Origin: a bacterium
GTDB lineage: Bacteria; Sumerlaeota; Sumerlaeia; SLMS01; JAHLLQ01
Direction of reading: 5' to 3'
Assembly: GCA_020444065.1 (NCBI GenBank)
Contig: JAHLLQ010000005.1
Span: 62,001 to 126,000, forward strand
Length of the DNA stretch: 64,000 nt
The position numbers and the translations under genes were made by a program. How positions within the stretch are numbered: position 1 is the first letter of the stretch; every line of letters starts with the position of its first letter. This document shows positions 50,868 to 59,192 of the stretch, piece by piece. The notes below the pieces were generated by a model. That model searched no databases and was not told the DNA's origin. It was given only the letters and a program-made list of their open reading frames with translations.

Positions 50868-51875
50868 ATGCTCGTCGTGATGGACAAGAGCGCGACGCCG
50901 GAACAGATCCAGGCAGTCGTCGAAAAGATAGAAAGACTCGGCATGAAAGCCGAGCCGATTCCCGGCGGGCAGCGCACTAGCGTTTGCGTTCTCCAGAACA
51001 CCGGGGCCGTCGATCCAACGATCTTTGCTGGTATGCCCGGCGTCATGGAGTCGATTCGCGTCTCGAAGCCGTTCAAGCTCGTCAGCCGCGAGACGCACCG
51101 GGACGACTCGGAATTCGATGTCAGCGGCGTTCCCGTTGGCGGCAAGAACCTGACGGTGATCGCCGGGCCTTGTTCTGTCGAGAGTTATGAGCAGACACTG
51201 GAAACGGCCAAAGCCGTGAAGGCCGCCGGCGCACACATGCTGCGTGGCGGCGCGTTCAAGCCGCGCACATCGCCGTACTCGTTCCAAGGGCTCGGCGAAG
51301 AGGGACTGAAGATCCTCGCGCGCGTTCGCGAAGAAACGGGCATGCCGATCGTCACCGAGGCGATCGATCACGAAGTCTGCGACGTTGTCGAGGAATACGC
51401 CGACATGATCCAAATCGGCACGCGCAACATGCAGAACTACACGCTGCTGCGCAGGGCCGGTCGCGCGAAGATTCCCGTGCTATTGAAGCGCGGAATGTCG
51501 GCAACCTACGAAGAGTGGCTGATGGCCGCGGAGTACATCATGTCGGAGGGCAACCGCCGCGTGATCCTGTGCGAGCGCGGCGTGCGCACCTTCGCCGATC
51601 ACCTGCGGAACACGCTCGATCTCAGCGTTGTGCCGTTTGTGCAGCGCATCACGCACCTGCCGGTTTTCGTTGATCCCAGCCACGGCGCGGGCAATCGCGA
51701 TATGGTCGATGCACTCAGCTTCGGCGCCGTCGCCGTCGGCGCGCGGGGACTGATCATCGAGGTTCACAACAATCCGCCAAGCGCCATGTCCGATGGCGCG
51801 CAGTCGCTCTGGCCAGAGCAGTTCGCTAAACTGATGAAGAAGCTGCCGCGCCTGGCCGAAGTGCTGGCGGAGTAG
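50868..51875 (+). CDS. aroF: 3-deoxy-7-phosphoheptulonate (DAHP) synthase, type with N-terminal ferredoxin-like domain
   Basis: 335 residues. Residues 1-70 form the ferredoxin-like regulatory domain ([21 protein letters not shown]) seen in Thermotoga-type enzymes. The barrel has [34 protein letters not shown], the [10 protein letters not shown] motif, [24 protein letters not shown] and [14 protein letters not shown]. It condenses PEP and erythrose-4-phosphate to start the shikimate pathway. Regulation by aromatic products acts through the N-terminal domain in this type. A gene in the same orientation (proS) lies 24 bases upstream. Confidence 0.96.
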   Translation: MLVVMDKSATPEQIQAVVEKIERLGMKAEPIPGGQRTSVCVLQNTGAVDPTIFAGMPGVMESIRVSKPFKLVSRETHRDDSEFDVSGVPVGGKNLTVIAGPCSVESYEQTLETAKAVKAAGAHMLRGGAFKPRTSPYSFQGLGEEGLKILARVREETGMPIVTEAIDHEVCDVVEEYADMIQIGTRNMQNYTLLRRAGRAKIPVLLKRGMSATYEEWLMAAEYIMSEGNRRVILCERGVRTFADHLRNTLDLSVVPFVQRITHLPVFVDPSHGAGNRDMVDALSFGAVAVGARGLIIEVHNNPPSAMSDGAQSLWPEQFAKLMKKLPRLAEVLAE

Positions 51876-51907
51876 CAGAGTTTCACTGGGCACTCGGAAC
51901 TTACCGC

Positions 51908-52717
51908 CTAATCGTCCAGAGTCCGCTCCGCCAGAACGCGCATCATCGCATCGTGCACGCGGCCGTTGCTGGCGAGCATCCGTTTGCAGTGAATATCGAA
52001 CGGGCCGCCTTCGAAATCGCTCATGCGGCCGCCGGCTTCTTCGACCATGAGAGCACCGGCCGCCATGTCCCAAGGGTGCAGACCCTTCTCGTAGAAACCT
52101 TCCAGTTGGCCTGACGCAACCGCTGCCAGGTCAAGCGCCGCGGCACCGAGACGCAGCATTCCCTGCGACTGCTGCAGGAAACTGCCCATCGTCCCCATCA
52201 GCCAATCGAGATGCTTGCGACGATCGTACGGAAAGCCCGTGACGAGGAGCGCATCGTCGAGTTGATCGACTTTCGAGACGTGAATCGGTTTGCCATTGCG
52301 CGTTGCGCCATGACCTCGCGCGGCCAGGTACAGATCGCCCAGCGCCGGCGCGAACACGCCGCCCGCAATCGTTCCGCCTTCGAACTGCAGCGCGATGCTG
52401 ACTGCGAAGATCGGCATCCCATGCGCGTAGTTTGTTGTTCCATCGAGCGGATCCACAACCCACAGGTAGTCCGAGTTTGCGGCTCCTGACGTGCCGCCCT
52501 CTTCTGCCAGCAGAGCGTGATTGGGAAAGCGTTGTTGGATTTCCTCTGCGATTGCTGCCTCCGATTCCTTGTCGGCAATCGTCAGCAAATCGATCGCGCC
52601 CTTCTTCTCGTAACCGTCCAACTGCCTGAAGTGTTTCATCTGAATCGCTCCGGCACGGCGGCACATTGCCTCGATCGCTTCGAGCAACTCGCGGGCTTCG
52701 GATTCCGTTGGCTTCAT
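51908..52717 (-). CDS. Inositol monophosphatase family protein
   Basis: 269 residues. The start at 52717 has GAGGAGGAGCC immediately before it; the extended frame (to 52783) has no support. Metal and substrate motifs: AIDLLTIADKESE, LLAEEGGTSG, the WVVDPLDGTTNYAHG signature and HPWDMAAGALMVEEAGG. The family hydrolyses inositol phosphates, 3'-phosphoadenosine phosphates (CysQ) or fructose-1,6-bisphosphate. The sequence does not discriminate. It converges with the DAHP synthase gene. Confidence 0.93.
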   Translation of the reverse strand: MKPTESEARELLEAIEAMCRRAGAIQMKHFRQLDGYEKKGAIDLLTIADKESEAAIAEEIQQRFPNHALLAEEGGTSGAANSDYLWVVDPLDGTTNYAHGMPIFAVSIALQFEGGTIAGGVFAPALGDLYLAARGHGATRNGKPIHVSKVDQLDDALLVTGFPYDRRKHLDWLMGTMGSFLQQSQGMLRLGAAALDLAAVASGQLEGFYEKGLHPWDMAAGALMVEEAGGRMSDFEGGPFDIHCKRMLASNGRVHDAMMRVLAERTLDD

Positions 52718-53011
52718 GGCTCCTCCTCGAATTCGCGTCGCATCGCGGTCGGAACCTACCCCGATTGCACACCCGTTCTGCAATGGGAGAGATGGCGCTT
52801 GTGCTTTTCTTCACAAAGCAAACCGACATTGCCCCGAGGATTAGGTTGCCATTCCGGATTCGCCGGCCGCATACTTCGAACCTACGATCAATAGGTGGGG
52901 TTTGGTTTTCCGGTGCCTTGGGAGGCATTCGCGATGACCGCCGTGCATTGTGGCGCGCGAATCCGGCTCAGGTCGAACGGCCTGAAATGACACACTCCCA
53001 AGGAGCAATTC
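52718..53011. other. Divergent intergenic region
   Basis: 294 bases between the phosphatase start and the beta-helix gene. Nothing beyond the AAGGAG ribosome site (for the ATG at 53012) was recognised. Confidence 0.45.
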
Positions 53012-55267
53012 ATGTTCGTCCTACCACGAGTACTGCGGGCCGCCGTCGGTCCTGCGCTTCTTTCCATGGTTATCGCGGTTCCTTGCGCTGCAGGCGATTT
53101 ATATCCGCCGGCTGGCGCGCCCGCGCCCACGATGAAACGTCTCGACGAGGTCAGTCCTTCACGCTGCATCTCTTCGTTACCCTACAGCATCACGGAATCT
53201 GGCCGCTACGAAGTCTGCGGCAATCTGACTGGAACGTCCGGTCAAAACGGAATTACAATCAGCGCATCGAACGTTGTGCTGGATCTCGGCGGTTTCACCC
53301 TGACTGGCGGCGCGGGAAGCCTTGATGCCGTGAACATCTCCTCCGGCGGCAATGTCACCGTGAGAGGGGGGACCCTGACGCGTTGGGATGGCGATGGAAT
53401 CGATGGTGCGTCCGATACGCTCGGCGCCCTGTATGTTCACGACGTCAGCGTTTCATCCTGCAAAGGCAACGGGATCTCGATCAGTTCCGGTGGTGTCTAC
53501 GACTCCTCGGTGTCCTCCTGTGCAAGGAACGGCGTGTCGGTCGGCTGCCCCAGCGGCTCCTGCGGTGGCGGGGCCGTCTATCTCGAGGGCGTTCGCTCAA
53601 CGGGCAATGGCTTCTCGGGCATCAGCAGTTCCAACGGCCCAGAACTGACTCTGGAACGTTGCGTCTCGAGTGGAAACGCCAGCCACGGCGTGTACATGTT
53701 CTACGATTCGACGCCGGCGCGCGCGCAGGATTATAACTCCTCGCGAAGCAATAACAGCAGCAGTATCGACAATGGTGGCGACGGCTGGTCGGTCGAAACC
53801 GTCGAAGGTGTCAGTGTGGCGTTGAGCTTCGACGGTTGCGTCTCCTCCGGAAATGTCGGGGCGGGCTTCCGCACCGTCTGCGAACCGCTCGACGACGTTT
53901 CCGTCAGTTTGCTGCGCTGTGAAGCTGACAAGAATGGCCAGGAAGGCGTTCGCGTTTCCGAGGCGGCACTGCGCATGGATGGCGGTTCCAGCAGCCGGAA
54001 CGGCAGTCATGGCATTTGGATTTCATCTTCAGGTTCCGCGACCAAAGCCCAAGACTATAATTCATCTCGCAGCAATACGACCTCGGCTGTCGATGTCGGC
54101 GACAACAGTGGCGACGGCATCCTGCTTGAAGTCGCAGAGCCATTCCTCGATCCCGGTCTCGATCCGTTCGGCGTCGAGACACTTGATCTGAGCAGTTGCC
54201 GCCTGGTCCGCAACACCGGCAACGGACTGCGAATGAGCGGAAACGCAGTCGTTTCCTTCGATCGTTGTGTCGTGTCCGAGAATGACGGCGCAGGCCTTTC
54301 CGTTTCGACAACATCTTACAGCTCCGGCCTGTCTAAGGCCGACTCGAAGCGCAGCTTCTTCAGTTCCAATGGTGGCGGTGGCGCCGTTTGCCCCAGTGCC
54401 AGCGCAACCGTGGAATGGTCGTTCAGCGAAACGGAGTTCTCCCGCTGCGGCGCGGATGGCGTGCAACTCGCCGCCGGCCAGAACGCATCGGATCTTCGCC
54501 TCTCCCTGGACCGCTGCGTTGTCAGTCGTTGCGATGGAGATGGCGTTGCCTTGAATGCGAGCTACGGCGGCGGTCCCGCCTGCCCATCATCGCTCTTACT
54601 CAGCAGTTCCAGCCTTCGCGACAATGGCGGCGTTGGTGCGAGCTGCGTGTCTGAAACGGCCTCGGTCACGAGTTCGCGTTCCAGCGGCAACGGCGGTGGC
54701 GGCATGGTTTGCGGCACAACGAATCACTTCGTCGCCGGTGGCAGCGGCTTTGATGGAAACACGAGCCCTGGCCTTGTTGTCGTCAGTCCGGTCACCGTGC
54801 TGAATGACGTGCGATGCGTCGGAAACGGCGGCGACGGAGCGGATCTCACTTCCGATTCCTCCATGATCTCGTCTTGTGTGTTCAGCGACAACGACCTTCG
54901 GGGCATTCGCAGTCGCACGGGCGGTGGGCGCATCAGCTCCTGCGTCGTTTCCAGCAATGGCGACAGCGGAATCGTCGTCGAAGGCAGCGGCATGGACGTT
55001 TGCGAGAACGTCGTGTCTGGCCACCAGAACGCTGGAGCCACAGCCTCCGGCATCGATGTCGTCGGCACAGGGAATCGCGTTCGCGGCAATATGACGAGCA
55101 GCAACGACCGCGGTGTGTCGCTTCGCTCGAACGGCAATCCGGTTTACGAGGGAAGCAGCACGGGCGGTGAGAATCCGTTGTTTGAAGATGCCGGCGTCTC
55201 CGGCAATTCGAGCGGCAGCACGACGATCGATGCTGCCTCCAATCCATTCGACTTGATCACGCATTAA
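53012..55267 (+). CDS. Exported right-handed parallel beta-helix protein
   Basis: 751 residues. The signal peptide (about 1-30) ends in CAAG. From about residue 75 to the end there are repeated short turns: NGITISASNVVLDLGGFTL, SSCKGNGISISSG, RSSGNGGGGMVC, VSGHQNAGATASGIDVVG and others. The serine/glycine/asparagine pattern with a G-D/N-G/N turn is that of parallel beta-helix (pectate-lyase/NosD type) proteins. Two AQDYNSSRSN units (about 233 and 345) repeat inside. No catalytic residue can be assigned. It is secreted, with either polysaccharide binding or cleavage possible. It is followed 14 bases later by a repeat protein. Confidence 0.85.
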   Translation: MFVLPRVLRAAVGPALLSMVIAVPCAAGDLYPPAGAPAPTMKRLDEVSPSRCISSLPYSITESGRYEVCGNLTGTSGQNGITISASNVVLDLGGFTLTGGAGSLDAVNISSGGNVTVRGGTLTRWDGDGIDGASDTLGALYVHDVSVSSCKGNGISISSGGVYDSSVSSCARNGVSVGCPSGSCGGGAVYLEGVRSTGNGFSGISSSNGPELTLERCVSSGNASHGVYMFYDSTPARAQDYNSSRSNNSSSIDNGGDGWSVETVEGVSVALSFDGCVSSGNVGAGFRTVCEPLDDVSVSLLRCEADKNGQEGVRVSEAALRMDGGSSSRNGSHGIWISSSGSATKAQDYNSSRSNTTSAVDVGDNSGDGILLEVAEPFLDPGLDPFGVETLDLSSCRLVRNTGNGLRMSGNAVVSFDRCVVSENDGAGLSVSTTSYSSGLSKADSKRSFFSSNGGGGAVCPSASATVEWSFSETEFSRCGADGVQLAAGQNASDLRLSLDRCVVSRCDGDGVALNASYGGGPACPSSLLLSSSSLRDNGGVGASCVSETASVTSSRSSGNGGGGMVCGTTNHFVAGGSGFDGNTSPGLVVVSPVTVLNDVRCVGNGGDGADLTSDSSMISSCVFSDNDLRGIRSRTGGGRISSCVVSSNGDSGIVVEGSGMDVCENVVSGHQNAGATASGIDVVGTGNRVRGNMTSSNDRGVSLRSNGNPVYEGSSTGGENPLFEDAGVSGNSSGSTTIDAASNPFDLITH

Positions 55268-55281
55268 GAAAGGAGTCGGCC

Positions 55282-55788
55282 ATGAAAGGCAGAACTTGCG
55301 CCGCAGTCGGACTGCTCGCGCTTCTTGCCGGCGGAGCGTTGGCTCAGTCCAACATCGATCCGAGCCACTCCTTCGCGTGGAGCGAGAACCTCGGCTGGAT
55401 CACGCTCTATCCGTCGGCTCAATACGGCGTTGTTGTGACGGCCGATCACCTGAGCGGCCATGCATATGGAGAAAACGCCGGTTGGATCTGGTTCGGTGAC
55501 GGACCGGATAACGGAACGACGTACACCAACGTCGGCACCGATCACGGCGTGAACGTCGATCCCAGCGGCGACCTTTCCGGATACGCCTGGGGAGAAAACA
55601 TCGGCTGGATCAACTTCGATACGACTTCGGTCGGTGCCTCGCAGGTTTCGATCGACATGGGAACCGGCGAGTTCAGTGGCTTCGCCTGGTCGGAGAATTC
55701 CGGCTGGATTAACTTCGGCGATGGATACACGCAAGGACTCAGCTACTTGCCCAACACGGGCATCGATGACTGGGCGATTTACGAGTGA
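55282..55788 (+). CDS. Small exported protein with four AWSENxGWI-type repeats
   Basis: 168 residues. Signal peptide MKGRTCAAVGLLALLAGGALAQ, then four repeats of a 12-residue motif: FAWSENLGWITL, HAYGENAGWIWF, YAWGENIGWINF, FAWSENSGWINF. The repeat is common in exported proteins of many bacteria but has no firm function. The C-terminal end (LPNTGIDDWAIYE) is acidic and may be an anchoring tail. AAGGAG precedes the ATG. A terminator follows. Confidence 0.8.
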   Translation: MKGRTCAAVGLLALLAGGALAQSNIDPSHSFAWSENLGWITLYPSAQYGVVVTADHLSGHAYGENAGWIWFGDGPDNGTTYTNVGTDHGVNVDPSGDLSGYAWGENIGWINFDTTSVGASQVSIDMGTGEFSGFAWSENSGWINFGDGYTQGLSYLPNTGIDDWAIYE

Positions 55789-55801
55789 AATGAATCAACG
55801 G

Positions 55802-55838
55802 CCCGGAGCGGAAGAGCGCTCCGGGTCGATTCTATTTC
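55802..55838. terminator. Terminator between the repeat gene and the opposite operon
   Basis: A perfect 9-bp GC stem (55802-55810 with 55817-55825) with a 6-base loop. On the plus strand it is followed by T-rich sequence; on the minus strand the next bases are only moderately T-rich. It probably terminates transcription from both convergent sides. It abuts the 3' end of the minus-strand gene at 55832. Confidence 0.6.
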
Positions 55839-56554
55839 GCGAGGCTCTCCCTGATTTTCTTCGCGTGCCGATGCACCGGACTCAATCCGCCTGTGTCCCA
55901 AAGCGCTTTGTACATCGGATCGTGCGAGGTCATGATTGTGACGAACAAATCGAAGTGCAACCGGTCAACCGGCTTGGCCTCGATGATCATGATGTGACGG
56001 CTCGATCGCCAAATGAAGACATCGTTTATCTGGCTGCCCGTGTTCGACGAAGTGACACTCGCAGATGGCGTTCGCCATGTACCTCTCACGCGCCCCATCA
56101 GTCTTGTTTGCGCGTCGTTGGGCAGATTTCGCCTGATCAGGTAGATCCGAGTCACGTTGCCGTCGTCATCTGTCTGGTACACTCCGCCAAGGCCCGATTG
56201 CTCATGGACGACCTCCGCGGGGCGTGGCGACTTCCAGTCGCGCGCCTGGGAGATGACATCCTTCTCGTTCGTGCCGGCCCGCAGGCCCGCGAAAGATACT
56301 GTTTGGCCCGACACCATTGTCGGTCCAATGTAGATGGCTCTCACGAATTCGTTCATGACCTGACGGTCCGCATAGGAGCCAGGTCTTCCCTTTGCGGCAT
56401 AAACCCCCGCGCCCAGCAGCAACGTGATTCCCGTGGCCAATGCCCAGAGGACAATGGCAACGATCGACCACAGGACGATGCGCGTGAATCTCCGTACCAG
56501 GCGCCGGAAGAAGCCTGGTCCCTTTCGGCGTTGCACTGGCGACTTGCCGGTCAT
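55832..56554 (-). CDS. Single-pass membrane protein, last gene of the DnaA-like operon
   Basis: 240 residues. A basic N-terminus precedes one membrane helix (about 28-50, VLWSIVAIVLWALATGITLLLG). The rest, about 185 residues, is probably exported: VMNEFVRAIYIGPTMVSGQTVSF and repeated short beta segments, then FIWRSSRHIMIIEAKP. No family was recognised. The start overlaps the previous gene's stop by 4 bases (56551-56554). Its place at the end of the operon suggests an envelope component, but that is inference. Confidence 0.7.
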   Translation of the reverse strand: MTGKSPVQRRKGPGFFRRLVRRFTRIVLWSIVAIVLWALATGITLLLGAGVYAAKGRPGSYADRQVMNEFVRAIYIGPTMVSGQTVSFAGLRAGTNEKDVISQARDWKSPRPAEVVHEQSGLGGVYQTDDDGNVTRIYLIRRNLPNDAQTRLMGRVRGTWRTPSASVTSSNTGSQINDVFIWRSSRHIMIIEAKPVDRLHFDLFVTIMTSHDPMYKALWDTGGLSPVHRHAKKIRESLAK

Positions 56555-58608
56555 TCGTAGAGGCGCCGTTCTCGTTGATCAGGATCGAGCGGGATCAGAA
56601 CCGGTGCGACATCGAATCCGGGCAGCAGACTCCCTTCGATGCCGATGGGAATGCGTTTTCGCGGCAGCGGTTCGTCGAGTTTCTCCAGCACTGCCGTCGA
56701 GTGCCGCAGAGGATAGAGCCACTGCATCGTGCGCTGCATTGCGCCGGGTTCCAGCGGTACGATCAAGCGATCGCCCGTTGCCGCGTCACGATATGCCATT
56801 CGTTCGCCGGTCAGCAACTCGACGCCCGGCTTCGCGATCTCGCCGTTGCCCTTGCGGCCATCGAGCAAACGGGGATCCAGGAACAGGCCCTGGCCGCGCC
56901 AAAGCTCCGGCCACGCTTTCAGTTCTTTCGGCGATATCGTGGCAAGTAACGACATATTGTCGCGTGCCTTCTCCAGCTTCTTCTCGACTTTCTCGCGGCG
57001 CCCGTACGTTGGATATCCATCGAGGATTCGTTTGTACAAGATCGATTGAGCGCGCGCTGACGGCGTACGATCGGCCTGGCGTTCCAATGTCCGTGCTGCC
57101 TTGTGGCGCATCTTCAATGCCTTCGCTGTTTCGCCCAGGCGATCCCATGCCTCTGCCGATTGGCCGAAGCGCTTGCGACTTGCATAGGCCTTCGCGACTC
57201 GCGCCAGCCAATCTTGCCCTGCATCGGTTTCGTAGAATTCCTCCGGCGCCGTCTCTGCCGCTTCGAACAACTCGTCCTTGGGGAATGCCGGCAACAGCGG
57301 CAGCGTGATTGTTCGTGAAATCACATCGAAGACGAACAACGAACGTGCGGCGCGAATCCAGTTCGCTTCCTCGATGCGGGCCTGCTCGGGCGAAAGCGAT
57401 GCCGTCAGGATGCTCGGGTCTTCGCCATAGAGGAGATACTCCCAGCGCCGATCGGCGATGGCATCCATCGCCTGCTCAAAGGCGACTTCCGGATCGAAAT
57501 CGGCCCGCGAGGCATACTGCGTTGCGCGATCGACCCATGGGCCGGTGCTTTTGCGTGCCAAATGCTCCAGACTGATACGAGCAATGCTGCGTTGGCCGCG
57601 TTGGCTGTAGTTTGCCGCTTCGGCTGCACGCACATCATCCGCCGCGGCAGAGATCGGATAGTTCGCCAGGAACTTATCGATTCGCTCTGGCAAATCCGCC
57701 GCGGCCGGATCGAGGACGAACGCGCGAAGCAACTCCGAATAGGCCTGAAAGTGCGCTGGCTCGCGCAACGCTGCGTCTCCATCGACGACGGACACCGCCT
57801 GGTTCTTGCGCGCCTGGCGAGCAGCCAACTCGCGCAGGACCTCGCGATGTTCCTCTCGAAACGGTTCCCGAGTGCCCGTCAGCATCACTTCTCGCTCGTA
57901 CCACCAGGCCGATGCCTCGAGGCGATTCTGCTCGCGGGCGCGCTCTGCATTCTCCTGAGCCTGAAGTGCGGCCAGAGCCCTTCGCCTTGGAGCCAGTTTC
58001 TCCGCCGTCGCAATCGGCGCGAACGGTTTCTTTTCCAGCAGGGGATCTTCCGCGACTTTGCGGGCCGTCCAAAGCTCCTTGCGCTGTTCTGGCGTCAGGT
58101 ACTTTCGCCCGACCAGCATGTACTCCGTCAGATCCAGCGGCGGTTGCAGCAGGCGAAAGAATTGCAGCGTGAGAACCCCATTGGCGGCATTGACCATAGA
58201 ATTGAAGACACGACGCCACGACTCGTAGCGACGATCCGCGCGCGCCTGATAGTAGCGCTCACGCGGTTCCTGTCGAATCAGCAAGCGCATCACCGTTTCG
58301 ACTTCAGCGTCGGAATCGAAGTCCTTCAGAATCGAGCGAGCTTCCTTGCGTGTCATCATCGGGCGCTTCGTTGCTGCCGCGAGGGCCGCAACATTCTCGC
58401 TCAACTTTGCCGCACCCGGCGTGTCGTGCTCGAATCGCTCTCGCAATCGCGCCAACGTTGTCAGTTGATCCGCATCGCCCAGCACGGCCGCACGGAGCGC
58501 CGCCTGTGTGACGCCGTCATCCGTCGTTACCGCTTCACCGAGATTCGTCTGGGCGAATGCGGACACGCAAAATAGAAGAATAAGAAAAGGAAGGACGAGG
58601 AGTCTCAC
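56551..58608 (-). CDS. Large exported helical (TPR-like) protein
   Basis: 685 residues. The signal peptide ends near residue 19 (LFCVSAFAQ). The remaining sequence is almost all helical with repeat-like pairs, such as YYQARADRRYESWRRVFNSM, AFVLDPAAADLPERIDKFL, AEAANYSQRGQRSIARISLE and FGQSAEAWDRLGETAKALKM. The final about 100 residues change to a beta-like segment (GDRLIVPLEPGAMQR... IGIEGSLLPGFDVAPVLI). It could be a periplasmic scaffold. The start overlaps the SHOCT-like gene by 4 bases and the stop overlaps the next start. Confidence 0.75.
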   Translation of the reverse strand: MRLLVLPFLILLFCVSAFAQTNLGEAVTTDDGVTQAALRAAVLGDADQLTTLARLRERFEHDTPGAAKLSENVAALAAATKRPMMTRKEARSILKDFDSDAEVETVMRLLIRQEPRERYYQARADRRYESWRRVFNSMVNAANGVLTLQFFRLLQPPLDLTEYMLVGRKYLTPEQRKELWTARKVAEDPLLEKKPFAPIATAEKLAPRRRALAALQAQENAERAREQNRLEASAWWYEREVMLTGTREPFREEHREVLRELAARQARKNQAVSVVDGDAALREPAHFQAYSELLRAFVLDPAAADLPERIDKFLANYPISAAADDVRAAEAANYSQRGQRSIARISLEHLARKSTGPWVDRATQYASRADFDPEVAFEQAMDAIADRRWEYLLYGEDPSILTASLSPEQARIEEANWIRAARSLFVFDVISRTITLPLLPAFPKDELFEAAETAPEEFYETDAGQDWLARVAKAYASRKRFGQSAEAWDRLGETAKALKMRHKAARTLERQADRTPSARAQSILYKRILDGYPTYGRREKVEKKLEKARDNMSLLATISPKELKAWPELWRGQGLFLDPRLLDGRKGNGEIAKPGVELLTGERMAYRDAATGDRLIVPLEPGAMQRTMQWLYPLRHSTAVLEKLDEPLPRKRIPIGIEGSLLPGFDVAPVLIPLDPDQRERRLYE

Positions 58609-59192
58609 TGGCCCACCTCCGCTGCGCGTGCCGCGCGGAGAAGCTCCACGTCGTCATCGCTCAGGAAACCGGCGTTCCGCATGTCTTCCCAGTCGGTTTC
58701 AGTCTTCTTGAGGAGGCTCTCCAAGCGCTCCGGAAGGCGGGGACGGGAAGGCGGGGGCGGTTCGCCGGGTGCATCAGGCGGGGGAGACTCCGGTATCTTC
58801 GGTTCGCTCTTCTTGGCGACGAGATCGGATTCCGCACGCTCTGCTTCCATTGCGAGCGCTTCAAGCGCAGAGAATCCCTTGCCGGTTTCTGCGGGTTTCG
58901 ATGCCTCCGCCTGGCGCTCGACAAACTTGCGGGCCATCGCCTCGCGAACACGCTTCATCTCTTCTTCGGAGAGCAAGCCGCGCTTCTTCAACTGGCTCAA
59001 CTCATCCAATCGCTCCTCCTCGCCTCGTAGACTGCTGCTGCGTTTCTGCACGGACTGGCGAATGAAGTGTTGAACGAACATCAGAATGATAATGCCTACG
59101 ACGAAGGCGGCTCCCCATTTCAGGAAGTACTGATCGTTCGGATCGTTCAACGAGAACTGTCCGAGAAGCACTATGGGAACAAGCGTTGTCAT
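58605..59192 (-). CDS. Membrane-anchored protein with SHOCT-like helix pairs
   Basis: 195 residues. One membrane helix (about 26-46, WGAAFVVGIIILMFVQHFI) is followed by a charged region containing LDELSQLKKRGLLSEEEMKRVREAM (a SHOCT-type short helix pair, here described in part). A Pro-rich linker and a second pair near the end (TETDWEDMRNAGFLSDDDVELLRA) follow. SHOCT domains are thought to mediate oligomerisation. Its start overlaps the stop of the CHC2-TPR-DnaA gene (59189-59192), so the level of the two proteins is tied. Confidence 0.75.
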   Translation of the reverse strand: MTTLVPIVLLGQFSLNDPNDQYFLKWGAAFVVGIIILMFVQHFIRQSVQKRSSSLRGEEERLDELSQLKKRGLLSEEEMKRVREAMARKFVERQAEASKPAETGKGFSALEALAMEAERAESDLVAKKSEPKIPESPPPDAPGEPPPPSRPRLPERLESLLKKTETDWEDMRNAGFLSDDDVELLRAARAAEVGQ

